A stretch of DNA of 64,000 bases from Actinomycetota bacterium (GCA_013816245.1 JACDEU010000011.1:1-64000); one strand, 5' to 3'. Numbered from the stretch's first letter, positions 24,242-33,244 are shown. Notes: a model not told the origin generated them from the sequence alone. A program made the numbers and translations.

Positions 24242-26673
24242 GGAGCCACGAACGAGGTCCGGAGCGTCCGCGTGTTCGGAAGGATGCGCGGGACGTTTTC
24301 CATGTTCTTCGTCTCCTGGTAGTCGGCGACGGAGAAGGTCAGCGCATGCCGGCCGCGGGAGATCCGTGTGAGAGGCACTCGCACACGGCCGCCGCTGTAG
24401 GAGACAGGCACGAAGTCGTCGTCGACGCGAGCCTGCAAGGACTCCGGATCGACGCCCGAGCCGCCGTCGCGCACCGCCAGCTCGAGAAAGCGGCCACGCA
24501 AGCCGACCATCCGCGCCGCCGGCGGGGTCGCGTCACCGAGCCATAGGCGGAACCGAAACGCGCCCGTCCTGCCGCCCACCGGCGTGTCGAAGACGATGTC
24601 GTAGGTCCCGGGACCGGGGAGGGCCACGCCGGCAACGAGCCGGTGGCGACCATAGGTCGCGCGGTAGGGATTCTGGTCGAACGGCAGCGCCGTATAGCCC
24701 GCGAGTCGGTTCTCGTCGCCGGCCCGGACCACGCGCGGCTCGACCTTGACGCCACGATCGCGCGCCGTGACTGCGACGCCGAAGTTCGCGATTCGCCGGC
24801 GAATCTGCACGCGGTACACGACCTCGCGACCCGTGAGCCGCACGGGGAACGGCGCATGTGACGGCAGAACGTCGGGATAGCGGTACGACGTGACGCGGGA
24901 GGCGCCTCGTGACGTGTTGCCGGCGTAGTTCCCTGTTCTTGCCAGGGATGTATGCCGGTCGAGCCGAAGCTTCGGCCGTTCGGTCCGGAACCAGAACGGA
25001 ATCCTCCGGCGGATCCCGCTGCGCGTCAGGACGACGAAGCCCGTGACGTCGCCCTCGCGCGCGCCACGGGGAACGCTCACACGCACTGGCAGGACGCCGG
25101 GGACAGTCACCTGCGTCGGGCCTGAGACAGCGGCAGCTGCGTTGCTGAACGCGACCGTCCAGCTGCCGGCACCGCCGCCCGCATCCGCGAGCGTCAGGTT
25201 GCGCGTCGCCCGCGCGCCGGGTCTCAAGAGGCCGAACGTCAGTGCAGTCGGACTCGAAAAGACGAGCGGGACATCGGCTTTGACGAGATCGATTCGCCCG
25301 CCGCCCTCACGAAGCGGGTTGACCTCGAACGTGCTGCCGTTGTGCACAGGATCGCCCGTCAGCGTGAGCGCCGACTTCACCTGCTCCGGCGTCCAGGTCG
25401 GGTGACGCTGACGCAGCAAGGCCGCCGCTCCCGCGACGTGTGGTGCCGACATGCTCGTTCCACTGAGCTCGACGTAGCTGCCGCCGGGAGCGGCGGAAGC
25501 TACGTCCTCGCCCGGTGCCGTGACGTCCGGCTTGAAGGTCAGCGAATAGGGGGTCGGACCGGCGGAGGAGAAGCCCGCAACGTGATCCACGTCCGGGCTG
25601 CCGTGCCCGCCGCTCGACGCGGCGACCGAGATCACCTTGGCAGCGCTTGCGGGAGAAGTGATCGTCCCGTAGCCGTATTGCTCGAAGTCGTTGCCCGCCG
25701 ACACCGACGCAACGACGCCGGCGGCTGCTGCGGCGTTGAGGGCGTTGACCACCGCATCGCGACGCGGGTCGATCTCCGTTTCTCCGAGCGAGAGATTGAT
25801 CACGTCCATGCCGTCCCTGACCGCCGCTTCGATGGCCGCGGCCAGCTCGGGAGAGTTGCCGTTCGCACCGAACTGGCTTGGGATCCCGAGGGCCTTGTAG
25901 TTCCCGAGGTAGGCGCGAGGGGCGATACCGGAGAGACGAACGCCGGTCCGCGTCGCTGTGTTGTTGTTACCGGCCGCAATTCCCGCCACGTGCGTGCCGT
26001 GGTCGGAGAGCTCGGGATCGAACGGGAGGCGGGCGTTGCGATAGACCGGCGTCGCGGGCGCGAAGGCGCGCGCGACGATCACCTTTTGCGTGGTGTAGGC
26101 CGTTTGACCTTTCGGAAAGCCGGTGGGGTACGAGTAGCCGGCGGGTGCGAAGAACGGATGCGTCTGATCGATGCCGTCGTCGACGATCGCGATCTTCATT
26201 CCCTGCCCGGCGGTGGCGAGCGTGGGCCCCCAGACCTGGGGTGCCCCGATCAGCTGAGGCGTCATGTCGAGCAGCGAGTGGTAGGTGACGCTCGGCCATA
26301 CGTGCGCGACGCCGGTGATCCGGGAGATGGCTTGCAACTTGTCGCTCGGGACGACGACGGCGAAGCCGTTGAGAACGACGCTGTAGCGCCAGCGAACCTG
26401 TGCGCTGGGGATCGAGGCGCGAATGCGCGTCTGCACGGTGCGCTGGGCTCGAGCGAGCCGAAGGAGGTAGTCCTTGCTTGCCGGCGCGCCGAGCAGTAGG
26501 CGGTGTGGTCGCGCAAAGGACGAGAAGGCGAGCGTGTCCCTCTGGGCGAAAACCTGCGCTAGCGGCGCTTGCTTCAGGGTCACGAGCACCTCGACGTTGC
26601 CGGCATGTGCCGGTGAAGCAAACGCCAGACTCGCCAGGCCGCAGATCAGAAGACCCCGTCTCAGGTCGAAAAT
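24238..26673 (-). CDS. Secreted subtilisin-like serine protease (S8), start uncertain
   Basis: About 811 residues. Signal peptide, I9-like propeptide, then the S8 domain with Asp near 165 (IAIVDDGID), His near 220 (DHGTHVAGIAAG) and Ser near 400 (GTSMSAPHVAGAAALL). The C-terminal 350 residues are beta-rich, without a recognised domain. The family degrades extracellular protein. The start is a problem: between the tRNA-Leu and the signal peptide there is no ATG, GTG or TTG in frame. ATT at 26673 or nearby CTG codons are the only candidates giving a good signal peptide; extending further would cross the tRNA gene. Confidence 0.9.
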   Translation of the reverse strand: MFDLRRGLLICGLASLAFASPAHAGNVEVLVTLKQAPLAQVFAQRDTLAFSSFARPHRLLLGAPASKDYLLRLARAQRTVQTRIRASIPSAQVRWRYSVVLNGFAVVVPSDKLQAISRITGVAHVWPSVTYHSLLDMTPQLIGAPQVWGPTLATAGQGMKIAIVDDGIDQTHPFFAPAGYSYPTGFPKGQTAYTTQKVIVARAFAPATPVYRNARLPFDPELSDHGTHVAGIAAGNNNTATRTGVRLSGIAPRAYLGNYKALGIPSQFGANGNSPELAAAIEAAVRDGMDVINLSLGETEIDPRRDAVVNALNAAAAAGVVASVSAGNDFEQYGYGTITSPASAAKVISVAASSGGHGSPDVDHVAGFSSAGPTPYSLTFKPDVTAPGEDVASAAPGGSYVELSGTSMSAPHVAGAAALLRQRHPTWTPEQVKSALTLTGDPVHNGSTFEVNPLREGGGRIDLVKADVPLVFSSPTALTFGLLRPGARATRNLTLADAGGGAGSWTVAFSNAAAAVSGPTQVTVPGVLPVRVSVPRGAREGDVTGFVVLTRSGIRRRIPFWFRTERPKLRLDRHTSLARTGNYAGNTSRGASRVTSYRYPDVLPSHAPFPVRLTGREVVYRVQIRRRIANFGVAVTARDRGVKVEPRVVRAGDENRLAGYTALPFDQNPYRATYGRHRLVAGVALPGPGTYDIVFDTPVGGRTGAFRFRLWLGDATPPAARMVGLRGRFLELAVRDGGSGVDPESLQARVDDDFVPVSYSGGRVRVPLTRISRGRHALTFSVADYQETKNMENVPRILPNTRTLRTSFVAP

Positions 26674-26771
26674 GGTACGTAAACCGAATCGAGGCGGCCT
26701 ACGCGGCGGGAAGGCCCGCCGCCGCGTCGGATGTTCCCGCGCGGAGAGCCTGGCTAGACTGTGCGTCCGAC

Positions 26772-26855
26772 GCGGATGTGGCGGAATTGGTAGACGCGCA
26801 CGGTTCAGGTCCGTGTGGGGGCAACCCCGTGGAGGTTCAAGTCCTCTCATCCGCA
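26772..26855 (+). tRNA. tRNA-Leu (anticodon CAG)
   Basis: GCGGATG acceptor arm pairs with CATCCGC; the anticodon stem CACGG/CCGTG holds the loop TTCAGGT (anticodon CAG). A long variable arm (class II) and GGTTCAAGTCC T-arm follow. CCA is not encoded. Its last 32 nt are repeated downstream as a putative attachment site. Confidence 0.96.
26824..26855 (+). repeat. Putative attL: 3' end of tRNA-Leu
   Basis: 32-bp sequence beginning ACCCCGTGG and ending CATCCGCA, covering the variable arm, T-arm and acceptor 3' side. An identical copy lies at 29878-29909. Tyrosine integrases commonly use tRNA 3' ends as attachment sites and leave such direct repeats. Confidence 0.8.
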
Positions 26856-26963
26856 CTCTCGGAACTAGCAGGGCTTTTAGCGTTGCGGCGTTCGTCCTAG
26901 TCCACGGTCAGTCCACAAACGACCGCTCGACGATCCTCAGCCACACGTTGTCGCTCTCGTCGA

Positions 26964-27134
26964 GTTGAACCAGACCTCGCCGAGCTCGGCTATGAGCGCC
27001 GCGCGATCGACGCCATCTTCCGCAGCTGCGACGTGCTCGTCCTCGACGGCTACAGCCGGCCGCTAATCAGTGTCGCCGACTACCGCGCCCACCTTGACCG
27101 GTGCCGGTACGACGGCCGTAACCGCGTGCGCTAA
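26964..27134 (+). pseudogene. Excisionase/MerR-like HTH fragment
   Basis: The frame to the TAA at 27132 reads as a small DNA-binding domain: LAELGYERRAIDAIFRS (helices) then DGYSRPLISVADYRAHLDR, the wing and second helix pattern of AlpA/excisionase proteins. No ATG, GTG or TTG exists between the upstream in-frame TAG and this segment, so the 5' end is missing or starts abnormally. It lies just inside the element next to the tRNA, where excisionase genes usually sit. Identification is by pattern. Confidence 0.4.
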
Positions 27135-27266
27135 CTCGACTCGCACGGCGGCGTGGGACGCCACGTGACACCCGAATCGTCACCTTGCCGAACCAAAGGC
27201 CCTCGCACTCGGCTGCTGCCTCGTCTTCAGCAGACTCCGCCGTTCATTCTCAATAGGGCAGTAAGA

Positions 27267-27292
27267 GAAACCGCCCTTTTGAGGGCGGTTTC
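27267..27292 (+). terminator. Intrinsic terminator-like hairpin
   Basis: GAAACCGCCCT and AGGGCGGTTTC form an 11-bp stem around TTTG; T-rich DNA flanks the 3' side. It stands 20 nt before the HTH gene at 27313, isolating it from transcription through the tRNA side. Confidence 0.7.
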
Positions 27293-27312
27293 TTGACAGT
27301 CTGCTGCTTGCT

Positions 27313-27657
27313 ATGGCAGCGTTGGATTGGGTGGCGGATACGTCGGGTTGGTGTGTTCGCCTCCGATCGGTGCATCGAGTCACCCCGGAACGCTTGGCGA
27401 CGCTCTCGCCGATGGGCCAGGCGACCCTGCGGCAGATAGCGACACGTCTCTCGACTGGCTGGTCGCTGACCGAGATCGCGAAAGAGACGCGGACCTCGAG
27501 GCCCTTCATCGAGAGTATCGTCGCCGAGCTAGGAACGAGCTCGAGCATCCAAACAGAAACGACTAGCGGCACCGCGCAGGTTTTCGTCACCACGCGGGTC
27601 TATGTAGATGGAGCCTGGCGCGAGGTTTGCGGCAACCTTAAGCCCCACGGGGTCTAG
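27313..27657 (+). CDS. Small helix-turn-helix protein
   Basis: 114 residues. A central HTH of the resolvase/sigma type is visible: ATLRQIATRLSTGWSLTEIA then KETRTSRPFIESIVAEL (about residues 37-73). The C-terminus (AQVFVTTRVYVDG) may be a strand pair. Probably a DNA-binding regulator of the integrated element. It follows the terminator at 27267. No partner genes can be named. Confidence 0.6.
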   Translation: MAALDWVADTSGWCVRLRSVHRVTPERLATLSPMGQATLRQIATRLSTGWSLTEIAKETRTSRPFIESIVAELGTSSSIQTETTSGTAQVFVTTRVYVDGAWREVCGNLKPHGV

Positions 27658-27782
27658 GTAAGGGGGTGGGGTAGCGCTGGGCTCCGTCTCTACCCATTGT
27701 TAACAGGTTGCGGCGGAGATTGCCGAGATCGGGTCCGTAAACTCCGGATCGTGAACTCCCAGGACGTCGCGCTAACCCCCGA

Positions 27783-28142
27783 GTGTGCACTCGTGAGCCG
27801 AACTCGCGCTCCCAGCAGGCGGCGCACCACTCGAGCCGATCCTCGGGGCCGTCGTCGAGGAGCTCGGCCCCGCCACCGCTCCGCGTCGCTGGGAAGCCAG
27901 GCGGTGCCGCACCCTTCACCGGACGACTCGGTTTTCTAGACGCTAGGCCGGCCACGCTTCAAGGCCGACTGCTCGAAGCAGACATTCACAGCCGGCAAAG
28001 CTTCGTCGAGATGGGTGACAAAGCCGTTGTCTTCGTCAAGAACGAAGGTACGACGCCGACCGAGGTAGAGGCCACGCTCGTCCACCCGACGGGCGCGGCG
28101 CCGCGGAGCGAAGAAAACGCCCCGGCAACCTGCAACCCTTGA
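27783..28142 (+). CDS. Hypothetical protein fragment in the integrated element
   Basis: The 3' half reads like a real beta protein (SFVEMGDKAVVFVKNEG, TTPTEVEATLV) and ends 7 nt before a strong hairpin, whereas the first half is low-complexity Arg/Ser/Pro and probably not coding. An internal ATG (in VEMGDKAV) may be the true start, or the gene may be a remnant. The rest of 27658-28287 shows nothing else I can support. Confidence 0.3.
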   Translation: MCTREPNSRSQQAAHHSSRSSGPSSRSSAPPPLRVAGKPGGAAPFTGRLGFLDARPATLQGRLLEADIHSRQSFVEMGDKAVVFVKNEGTTPTEVEATLVHPTGAAPRSEENAPATCNP

Positions 28143-28148
28143 TGTAAC

Positions 28149-28193
28149 CGCGCGGAGGAGGGGCCTGTACGAAAAGGCGGGCCTCTCCGCGCG
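28149..28193 (+). terminator. GC-rich hairpin downstream of 28142
   Basis: CGCGCGGAG (28149) pairs with CTCCGCGCG (28185) and an inner GGCC/GGCC pair extends it. Position immediately after a stop codon suggests termination of the upstream gene. Confidence 0.5.
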
Positions 28194-28287
28194 CGAATGT
28201 CTCTGGATCGAGTTGACGCGGCCCGTCTTGTCACTATCCTTGGTTCTGGGAAGTCAACAAACGACTCTGCGGCATCGAGGGTTTGTG

Positions 28288-28518
28288 ATGCCGATGTGGG
28301 TGTGGATTGCGATCGGGTTGGGCTCGTTTTTAAGCCTCTTAATCGTCGTGGCGTTCGCCGTCGCAAGGATCCTCGGAACGATTGGTCGCCAGATTTCCGA
28401 GCTGCACGAGACCGAGATGTGGACATCGGCGGCGCCTACTCGGGCGCTCGAGGATGCTGGCAATGAACAGCCGCAGGAGGTAGCGACGAAGCATCGGGCC
28501 GTCAATCGCCTGAGGTGA
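28288..28518 (+). CDS. Small single-pass membrane protein
   Basis: 76 residues from the ATG at 28288, preceded by GAGGG. One membrane helix (WVWIAIGLGSFLSLLIVVAF) is followed by ILGTIGRQISELHETEMW and a short polar tail. No family recognised. It is encoded inside the interval bounded by the tRNA-Leu direct repeats. Confidence 0.6.
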   Translation: MPMWVWIAIGLGSFLSLLIVVAFAVARILGTIGRQISELHETEMWTSAAPTRALEDAGNEQPQEVATKHRAVNRLR

Positions 28519-28771
28519 TGCCCTGTTTGCGAGGGTGTCTCTCTTGGGCAGGGATGGGTGCGGGTGTGTGTTGAGAGAGGGTTAGCCGCAACGCCTCAGT
28601 CAGTCACACGGGCACCCGCACTTCTTTTTCGGCGGGCGGCTGGCGGCCGGCTACCTCTCACCGAACTCGCGTTCAGCGCACTCAGGGCAGTAAAGAGGTA
28701 TGAGGGCGACCTGCTCCGCGCTCACGGTGCGAATTCGTCCTCTCCGCGAAAAACTGGGCGAGAGGAAGGTC

Positions 28772-28812
28772 GGGGAGCGGGCGAGGTGTCCCCACACGGT
28801 CGCCCGCTCCCT
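28772..28812. repeat. Perfect 12-bp inverted repeat in a non-coding stretch
   Basis: GGGAGCGGGCGA (28773) and TCGCCCGCTCCC (28800) enclose 15 nt. The 28519-29162 interval has no gene I can support; this is its only strong structure. Terminator or processed RNA is possible. Confidence 0.45.
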
Positions 28813-29162
28813 AACTTGGGTGGCAAGAGCACCCGCGCCGTCGACCTTGCCGTGAAGTGGTGATTGACGGTTCAGTCAGCCGTGAAACACGGTGTTGATC
28901 AGCCGGTCGAATGGAAAGGGACTTCTTCGAATTTTCAGGTCTGGGTCTGGACGCAGGGGGTAAGTCTGAAGGGGGAGGTCCTCGCTTCAGCCATGCTGGT
29001 GCCGCCGCAGTCGCCGGCGTGGCGTCCCCCGCGAGGGCCTTCCCCTTTGATTAGACGTTCAACGGGGGCGAAACCTTCGGTCTGCCTCTAGTCGAAATGG
29101 TGTGCCCAATCAATCGAAAGTACGGGTTCCGTTGCGTGAATGGCCGTCTTTACTCGCGTCGG

Positions 29163-29474
29163 TTAGCGCCGCAGCAGTTGTCTTAGCGTCTCGACTCCGA
29201 CATTCCGATGGCCGTGCCGCAACTCCGCAAGCGCTGACGCAGCGAGCGCGACCTCTGAAAGTGGCGGCAGTCGCTCATCGATGAACCGCTGCAGCCAACG
29301 CAACCCGGCTCGCTCGTAGCGCGCAGGATCCGCGTTCGCCAGCAGTTCGCACAGCGAGAGCGCGTCGGAAAGCGACAGTCCGCCCATCTCTCAGGCGGCC
29401 ATCTCCGCTGCCTGAACGTGCCGGCGATGGATGGCGCGTTGAAAGCGGCCGTGTGCTGTCCCCTGGCTGGTCAT
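29163..29474 (-). pseudogene. Small hypothetical protein interrupted by an in-frame TGA
   Basis: Read through the stop, the frame is one 103-codon protein: MTSQGTAHGRFQRAIHRR, VQAAEMAA, stop, EMGGLSLSDALSLCELLA, then RYERAGLRWLQRFIDE. The stop at 29393-29391 (TGA) stands where CGA would keep an AAREMG-type helix continuous, so one C-to-T change explains it. An ATG lies 3 nt after the TGA, so the second part could be translated by reinitiation. Family unknown; all-helical by appearance. Recently broken gene, sequence variant or recoding cannot be separated here. Confidence 0.6.
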
Positions 29475-29877
29475 CGATCGATGGCCGCTGGGGCGACGGC
29501 GTGCAGCATGGAAGTCTATGGAATATCTGCGTCGCCTTGCTTCGTCGACCAACGCCTCAAGAACCGGCTCCGCGACAGGTCGATGATTCTCGCCGGAGTA
29601 CCCCGCACCCGCGTCCGGAGCTCGCGTTCGTGCGGCCACGGGTACGGCCCGGGATGTATGCCTGCACGATCACCGTGAAATTCCTGCCCGGCGCCTGCCC
29701 GGCGGCGTGACGAAACTGAAGGACTCGAGGCTCACGATTGCGAGACCTTGGGGGGCCGGCCATCGCAATCCCGAGTCAGTCTGTGAACCCCGCCTGATTC
29801 GCGTTCGCTGGCTTGATGTCGAACCCAGCAACGCCTGCGTCCTCCACAGTTCGCCATCGACCGCCAACGCGCTCGGG

Positions 29878-29909
29878 ACCCCGTGGAGGTTCAAGTCCTC
29901 TCATCCGCA
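29878..29909 (+). repeat. Putative attR: second copy of the tRNA-Leu 3' end
   Basis: Perfect 32-bp match to 26824-26855; identity stops on both sides, so no complete second tRNA exists here. With the first copy it bounds a 3.05-kb segment. The remainder of 29475-30068 shows no gene I can support. Confidence 0.8.
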
Positions 29910-30068
29910 TGGCCAGATCAGGCGTTTGGGTGCGTACTCAGTGCGCAAACGACTCGAAAAGTGGTCGCCGCAACGCGGTGAGGAAGCGGGTTCCGCCGTC
30001 TCGGGCGCCGACGGAACCCACCAAGCGGAGCGACCAGCAACTCGCACGAGCGCCGGCCCCTGGCTTAG

Positions 30069-30514
30069 CTACCCGCCGTTCCCAGGCACCGGGATGTCGC
30101 ACGCTCCAAATGAAGCGATGACAGCCGGGATGACCGTGTCGTCGAGGTGGTCGATGCCCGTGCCGTTTGCGAGAACCCAATCTGGCGCATTGTGCGCAAG
30201 GACACCTGGTCCATGTCCCGTCCGGCCACCTGCCACGCCGACGCCGAGCGCGAAATACTTCGGTGCGGTGGACGCCAGATACTCACTCTTGACGCACGCA
30301 AGATCGGCAGGCGCAAGCTCCACACCGAAGAACGACAGAAGTTGCGGTATGCCCCCGCTGGTCATGTCAAACGCCACCCAGTTGCGGACCCCGTTGACTG
30401 TTGCAGACCTTGCAGTGACGACGAGACGCGGATGCAATCGAACGCCAGAGCCGAACCTGCGAGCGCAAGTGCGGCAACCACCACCGCGACGAGCGCGACA
30501 AGACGCTGCTTCAT
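30069..30514 (-). pseudogene. Secreted hypothetical protein with a frameshift
   Basis: ATG at 30514 begins a clear signal peptide (KQRLVALVAVVVAALALAG, then SALA-F) and DCIRVSSSLQGLQQST. The frame then runs into a TGA, while a -1 shift around 30440-30410 continues as NWVAFDMTSGGIPQLLSFFG, ECV-like ADLACVKSEY, PKYFALGVGVAGG, GPGVLAHNAPDWVLANG and GIDHLDDTVIPAV. Together these form one exported protein of about 145 residues. A missing base (mutation or assembly error) is the simplest cause. The region 30515-31348 holds nothing else I can support. Confidence 0.6.
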
Positions 30515-31348
30515 TATCCCTACCTAGAAGTCAGACCGCAGAAGCCACGAAGCTACCAAAAGCAAATCGCACCGACAGGGAGTGCCGACGTGCGCTGTCT
30601 TGCACAGAAAACGGCGTGGAGTGGCTTTTCGGGTTTCGACTGGTTCAGCGGTTTGTCTTGCCGAGCGAGGCTCGGCTCCAGCTGGGCGTTGTCGCCGCGG
30701 CCGTCGAGGCATCGAAGAGATCCTGTGGCGACGAGAGGCGACTCGAGCCCTTTGCCGCAGGCCGGGGAATGGAGTGGAGAGGTCTCGTTTCGATCCGGTC
30801 TCAATTGAGGCTCTGAGATTGCCACCAGCCCTCCGTTGAAGCCTCGTCTGGCAGGATGACCCGCAGCGCGGCGCGTTGCGGCGCGCCTAGCTCACGGACG
30901 ATGCTCGACGCGACCCAGACCGTCGTTGCGTTGTCGGGTTACTGAGCCCGACCTGGGTGGGCTTTACCCTCATCGGCGTGACGCCAACGACCACCTAAAC
31001 CCGCCCGTCGTAGATGACGGAATCTCCAATCAGCATGTGCCGCCGTGCCGGAACCTCTCCCCGAGGCGCCCAGTCGCAGTTGTGCAATTCCGCGTTCAGT
31101 GGCGACTGAAATCTCGACCGGACAGGACTTTCGGCCAGTCCGTATCGAGGTCGGAGTAGGGCGCCCGGCGCAGAGAGCTAGATCGGCCTTGGCCGGGCGA
31201 GATTCCCACTGCTCGAACCGGCCGATCACTCCTGCCGAATGAGGTCAGGTGGGCGCTGTCCGCGGCCACGATTGTCGGCAAATCTCGGCGAGCGGCCAGG
31301 GAAGCGGACCTGGTTCACGGCCGTCTAGTGAGAAAAGGAGAGGGCATT

Positions 31349-31540
31349 ATGGGGAGAGACGACGGTCACTTCGTTCCGAGTCACGGAGACCAGATCGAGC
31401 TACTGCGTGGTGGCATTACCCGTCGCGGCCGCGTCTGGTACGCCGACCAAATCCAGATTCTCGTGAAGTGGGCGGACGGAAAATCGAGCAGCCTGCGAGT
31501 CGGAAGCGAATTCATTCGCCTGAGTTGCCAGGCGGAATGA
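31349..31540 (+). CDS. Small SH3-like (DUF1918-type) hypothetical protein
   Basis: 63 residues from the ATG at 31349, with AGGAG eight nt upstream. The pattern GDQIELLRGGITRRGRVWYAD followed by QILVKWADGKSSSLRVG matches small barrel proteins in which a strand pair is followed by V.W.DG, as in DUF1918. Function unknown. Good RBS and conserved-looking pattern support a real gene in an otherwise poor region. Confidence 0.6.
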   Translation: MGRDDGHFVPSHGDQIELLRGGITRRGRVWYADQIQILVKWADGKSSSLRVGSEFIRLSCQAE

Positions 31541-31638
31541 GGCGAGATGCGTGGGTCGCGGTTCTTCCCACGCTTTGATTCCTCGCCTCTTCCACGCGGT
31601 TCGTAAAGTTCGATGAGTAAGTTGCCGATACGGGAATC

Positions 31639-31776
31639 GTGGCCGATCGGCAACGTCCAAAGTTCTTGCTCGTCCGTGATCCGGGGTGGCGCTCCGACGT
31701 TGCTGTGCGGATTGGATTCCCGATCCTCGGCACCGTCCTGGCCGTCGCGTCAGCCTGGCTGATCAGCCAGCTCTAA
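31639..31776 (+). CDS. Possible small membrane-anchored peptide
   Basis: 45 residues from a GTG start: a basic N-terminus (ADRQRPKFLLVRDPGWRSD) then one membrane helix (IGFPILGTVLAVASAWLI). No clear Shine-Dalgarno sequence and no homologue recognised, so support is limited to its composition. Confidence 0.35.
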   Translation: MADRQRPKFLLVRDPGWRSDVAVRIGFPILGTVLAVASAWLISQL

Positions 31777-31861
31777 AGACGCAGACCCGCCACGAGGGCA
31801 TACGCCCGAGAAACCTGGCAGAGGGGGCCGTAGGCACGTCGACCGAAGGCCATCATGTGGC

Positions 31862-32715
31862 CGTGGTCAACCCCAGGTTGTCGGCGCGGTTCGCCAGGCG
31901 GCGGCTCGGCACGGAGCTCGAGAGCATGCTCCTTGTCGTCCGCCTCGTCAGCGACCCCGTCAGCGGAATTCGCTTCCGGCGGCTCTTCTTGGCGAGAAGG
32001 GGCGTGGGCAGGGGACTCGGCGCGGAGGCGGCTCATCCTCCGCCTGCGGCCGCTCGGCGGCGCCCGTCCGCCTTCGGTCGGGCTCGGCAGAGGTGCAGAC
32101 GGTCATCGACGTGTTCATGGATCGCGAGCACCTCCCACCGACGTCCACCCGCCCGCCGGCGTTGATTCTGGATCTGGGTTCGAATGTGGGCGTGACGATG
32201 GCACACTTCGCGACGCTCTATCGGCGGCCAGGATCGTGGGTGCTGAGCTCGATCCCTCGAGTGCGGAGCTGTGCCGCAAGAACGTGAGGCTCTGGGGCGA
32301 GCAGTGCAGCGTGATCCCGGCGGGTGTATGGAACGCTGACGGACCGGTCTCGTATATCCGACGAGACCGCCGAGAGGTCTCGCATGCGATCGCTACGCGC
32401 GCTCCCGAAGGGACGGCGCAAGCGCATGCGCTTTCGATGACTTCCTCCTGAGCAGGGTGACTCCGAGCGGGGGCAAAGTCGATTACGTCAAGATGGATAT
32501 CGAGGGCGCCGAGCGCGAGGTCCTGCGGGATGCGGAGTCCTGGGCCGCGTACATTCGGTCCGGGTCGAGGCGCACCCCCTCCTTACACGTTGGATGAGTG
32601 AGCGGCCGACCTCGGCAGCCTTGGCTTCGCGACCTATACCGAGAACCGCCGGTGTGCCTACGTGATCGGGACGCGCTCCGATCCATCGCCTCGTCGAGAA
32701 CGCAGCATGCCGTAG
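31862..32715 (+). pseudogene. Decayed FkbM-family methyltransferase
   Basis: Pieces of one SAM-dependent methyltransferase appear in three frames in order: PPALILDLGSNVGVTMAHFA (SAM motif I), IVGAELDPSSAELCRKNVRL, WGEQCSVIPAGVW, then VDYVKMDIEGAEREVLRDAE (the FkbM hallmark MDIEGAE). The tail GFATYTENRRCAYVIG finishes near 32715. At least four frameshifts are needed, so the gene is dead. Its methylation target (sugar or lipid in the family) is unknown. The start is a guess. Confidence 0.75.
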
Positions 32716-32748
32716 CCGTGGTTCAAGACGGGAGACGTGCGATCCGGG

Positions 32749-33021
32749 TCAGCGCCGTAAGCGCTGCGTCCTAGACCGACGCGCATCAGACGGAGGCGTG
32801 CTCGCCGTTCCTTTGCCGCGCAGCCCGAGCCGCCATTTTCGCCAGCTCGCGCAGCCGTCAGCCCACGCATCCATTTCTTCCGCCAGCGCCGGGTAGGCCT
32901 TGGGATCGAACCCATACCCGGGTTGCAACTCGTCCCCAATCGAACTGTAGGGAGTGATCTCGCCCCGCTCGCTCCGGATCAAGTCTCGCCAGCGCACCCC
33001 TGCACTTACGGACTCAGACAC
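32749..33021 (-). CDS. Hypothetical protein
   Basis: 90 residues from a GTG preceded by GGGAGG. The core VRWRDLIRSERGEITPYSSI, GDELQPGYGFDPKAYPALAE and MDAWADGCASWRKWRLGL looks protein-like, while the last 20 residues are basic and low-complexity. No family recognised. It is convergent with the dead methyltransferase and could itself be truncated. Confidence 0.5.
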   Translation of the reverse strand: MSESVSAGVRWRDLIRSERGEITPYSSIGDELQPGYGFDPKAYPALAEEMDAWADGCASWRKWRLGLRGKGTASTPPSDARRSRTQRLRR

Positions 33022-33077
33022 ACGTTTCCTCCCACGAACCGCCAGGACTAGCCGGCGGAGGATCGAAGCAAGGGGTC

Positions 33078-33155
33078 GAGGGGCGAGCCCTGTCCAGGCG
33101 GGGGCGCCTCGCCGCAGGGGCGCCCCGCCTGTTTGCCGTCAGGGGCTCGTCCCTC
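33078..33155. repeat. Long imperfect palindrome (about 78 bp)
   Basis: Two nested stems: GAGGGGCGAGCCCTG with CAGGGGCTCGTCCCTC outside, and CAGGCGGGG with CCCCGCCTG inside. It sits between decayed genes and the NlpC/P60 gene, a plausible terminator or boundary cruciform. Confidence 0.6.
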
Positions 33156-33244
33156 TTCTAGACAGACCTCGGCCACGGCCAAAACCCTGCTGGGCCAATT
33201 CTCGTTGGCCGCCATTCAGAGACCGAAGTAGACTCGGAGCCTCG

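Noticed and set aside
26674-26856. N-terminal extension of the subtilase to ATG 26856
   Set aside because: It would translate the antisense of tRNA-Leu and place 61 Pro/Arg-rich residues before the signal peptide.
27638-27955. Reverse open frame with a WCAACW segment
   Set aside because: Only a short stretch looks protein-like, the rest is low-complexity, with no RBS; not enough support.
29878-29909. Second tRNA-Leu gene
   Set aside because: Only the last 32 nt match; no acceptor 5' side, D-arm or anticodon arm precedes it.
29707-30816. Long open frame across the attR repeat (+)
   Set aside because: Biased Arg/Ser/Pro/Thr content, no fold pattern, and it opposes the better-supported secreted protein at 30069-30514.
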